A DNA stretch of 5,507 nucleotides from Pseudomonadota bacterium (GTDB taxonomy: Bacteria; Myxococcota; Myxococcia; Myxococcales; Myxococcaceae), in contig JAFADT010000493.1 of assembly GCA_023424585.1 (NCBI GenBank), positions 1-5,507 on the forward strand. The letters are read 5' to 3'. This document shows positions 5,386 to 5,507 of the stretch, piece after piece (the stretch's first letter is position 1; every line of letters begins with the position of its first letter). Made by a program: the position numbers and the translations under genes. The notes beneath the pieces are model-generated. The model saw only the letters and a list, made by a program, of their open reading frames with translations. It had not been told where the DNA came from and made no database searches.

Positions 5386-5507
5386 ATGCCCAACCCCCGA
5401 GTAATTCACCCACGCAATCTGCTGCTCCTGCTCGCGCTGCTCCCGGCCTGCCTGGAGATTCCCCCCCTTGAAAACCCCACCCCGGGCACGAACTCGGATG
5501 CAGGGAC
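5386..5507 (+). CDS. Lipoprotein, N-terminal part only (runs off the window)
   Basis: The first 40 codons of a gene that continues past the window edge. It begins MPNPRVIHPRN, followed by a leucine-rich hydrophobic core (LLLLLALL) and the lipobox LPAC with Cys22, so signal peptidase II would cleave before Cys22 and the cysteine would be lipidated. The visible mature part, CLEIPPLENPTPGTNSDAG, is a flexible Pro/Asn/Thr-rich linker as often seen at the start of myxobacterial lipoproteins; no domain is visible yet. The residue after the cysteine is Leu, not Asp. There is no clear Shine-Dalgarno; GCAGAA (5371-5376) is the nearest purine-rich run. It lies 175 bp after ffh and behind the hairpin, so it is probably a separate transcription unit. 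Confidence 0.7.
   Translation, partial: MPNPRVIHPRNLLLLLALLPACLEIPPLENPTPGTNSDAG

Noticed and set aside
5152..5409. 85-codon minus-strand frame over the ffh tail and following gap
   Set aside because: It runs through the terminator hairpin and the ffh C-terminus, and has no supported start or motif.

Overview
The window looks like chromosome from a high-GC myxobacterium (Myxococcota, probably Myxococcaceae). This is inferred from the very strong G/C bias at third codon positions in the two large genes, the style of the proteins (a fused PabA-PabB, an Ffh with a long Met/Lys-rich tail, a proline/asparagine-rich lipoprotein start) and the myxobacterial look of the integrase fragment. No species marker is present.

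Left part (about 1-1055) is accessory DNA with visibly more A/T than the rest. It holds a small secreted protein with six cysteines on the minus strand (34-354), then a mostly non-coding stretch with paired TGACACGTCA boxes spaced 21 bp apart, then a doubtful small ORF (614-757). It ends in the remnant of a tyrosine recombinase (about 756-1039) that keeps the HDLRHS motif but has lost its second active-site motif and carries a frameshift. The remnant lies just outside the 3' end of a tRNA-Leu(UAA) gene (1056-1141, minus strand), the classic place for an integrated element, so this part is best read as the scar of an old integrative element.

Middle and right parts (1142-5507) are core genome. 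Divergent from the tRNA, and preceded by a leader with mutually exclusive hairpins, is a fused aminodeoxychorismate synthase (PabA-PabB, 1304-3445), which makes the folate/p-aminobenzoate precursor. It is followed after 121 bases by ffh (3567-5210), the protein subunit of the signal recognition particle. A TATAAA box sits only 9 nt before the ffh ATG and there is no Shine-Dalgarno, suggesting a leaderless or near-leaderless mRNA. A strong GC hairpin follows ffh, and the window ends in the first 40 codons of a lipoprotein (5386 onward).

The core genes are functionally unrelated (folate synthesis, protein targeting, an envelope lipoprotein) and need not form one operon; ffh appears to have its own promoter and terminator. 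I found no convincing new multi-gene system. The most unusual points are the cysteine-rich secreted protein in the island scar, the paired 21-bp-phased boxes, the decayed integrase at tRNA-Leu, the pabAB leader structure and the leaderless-looking ffh start.
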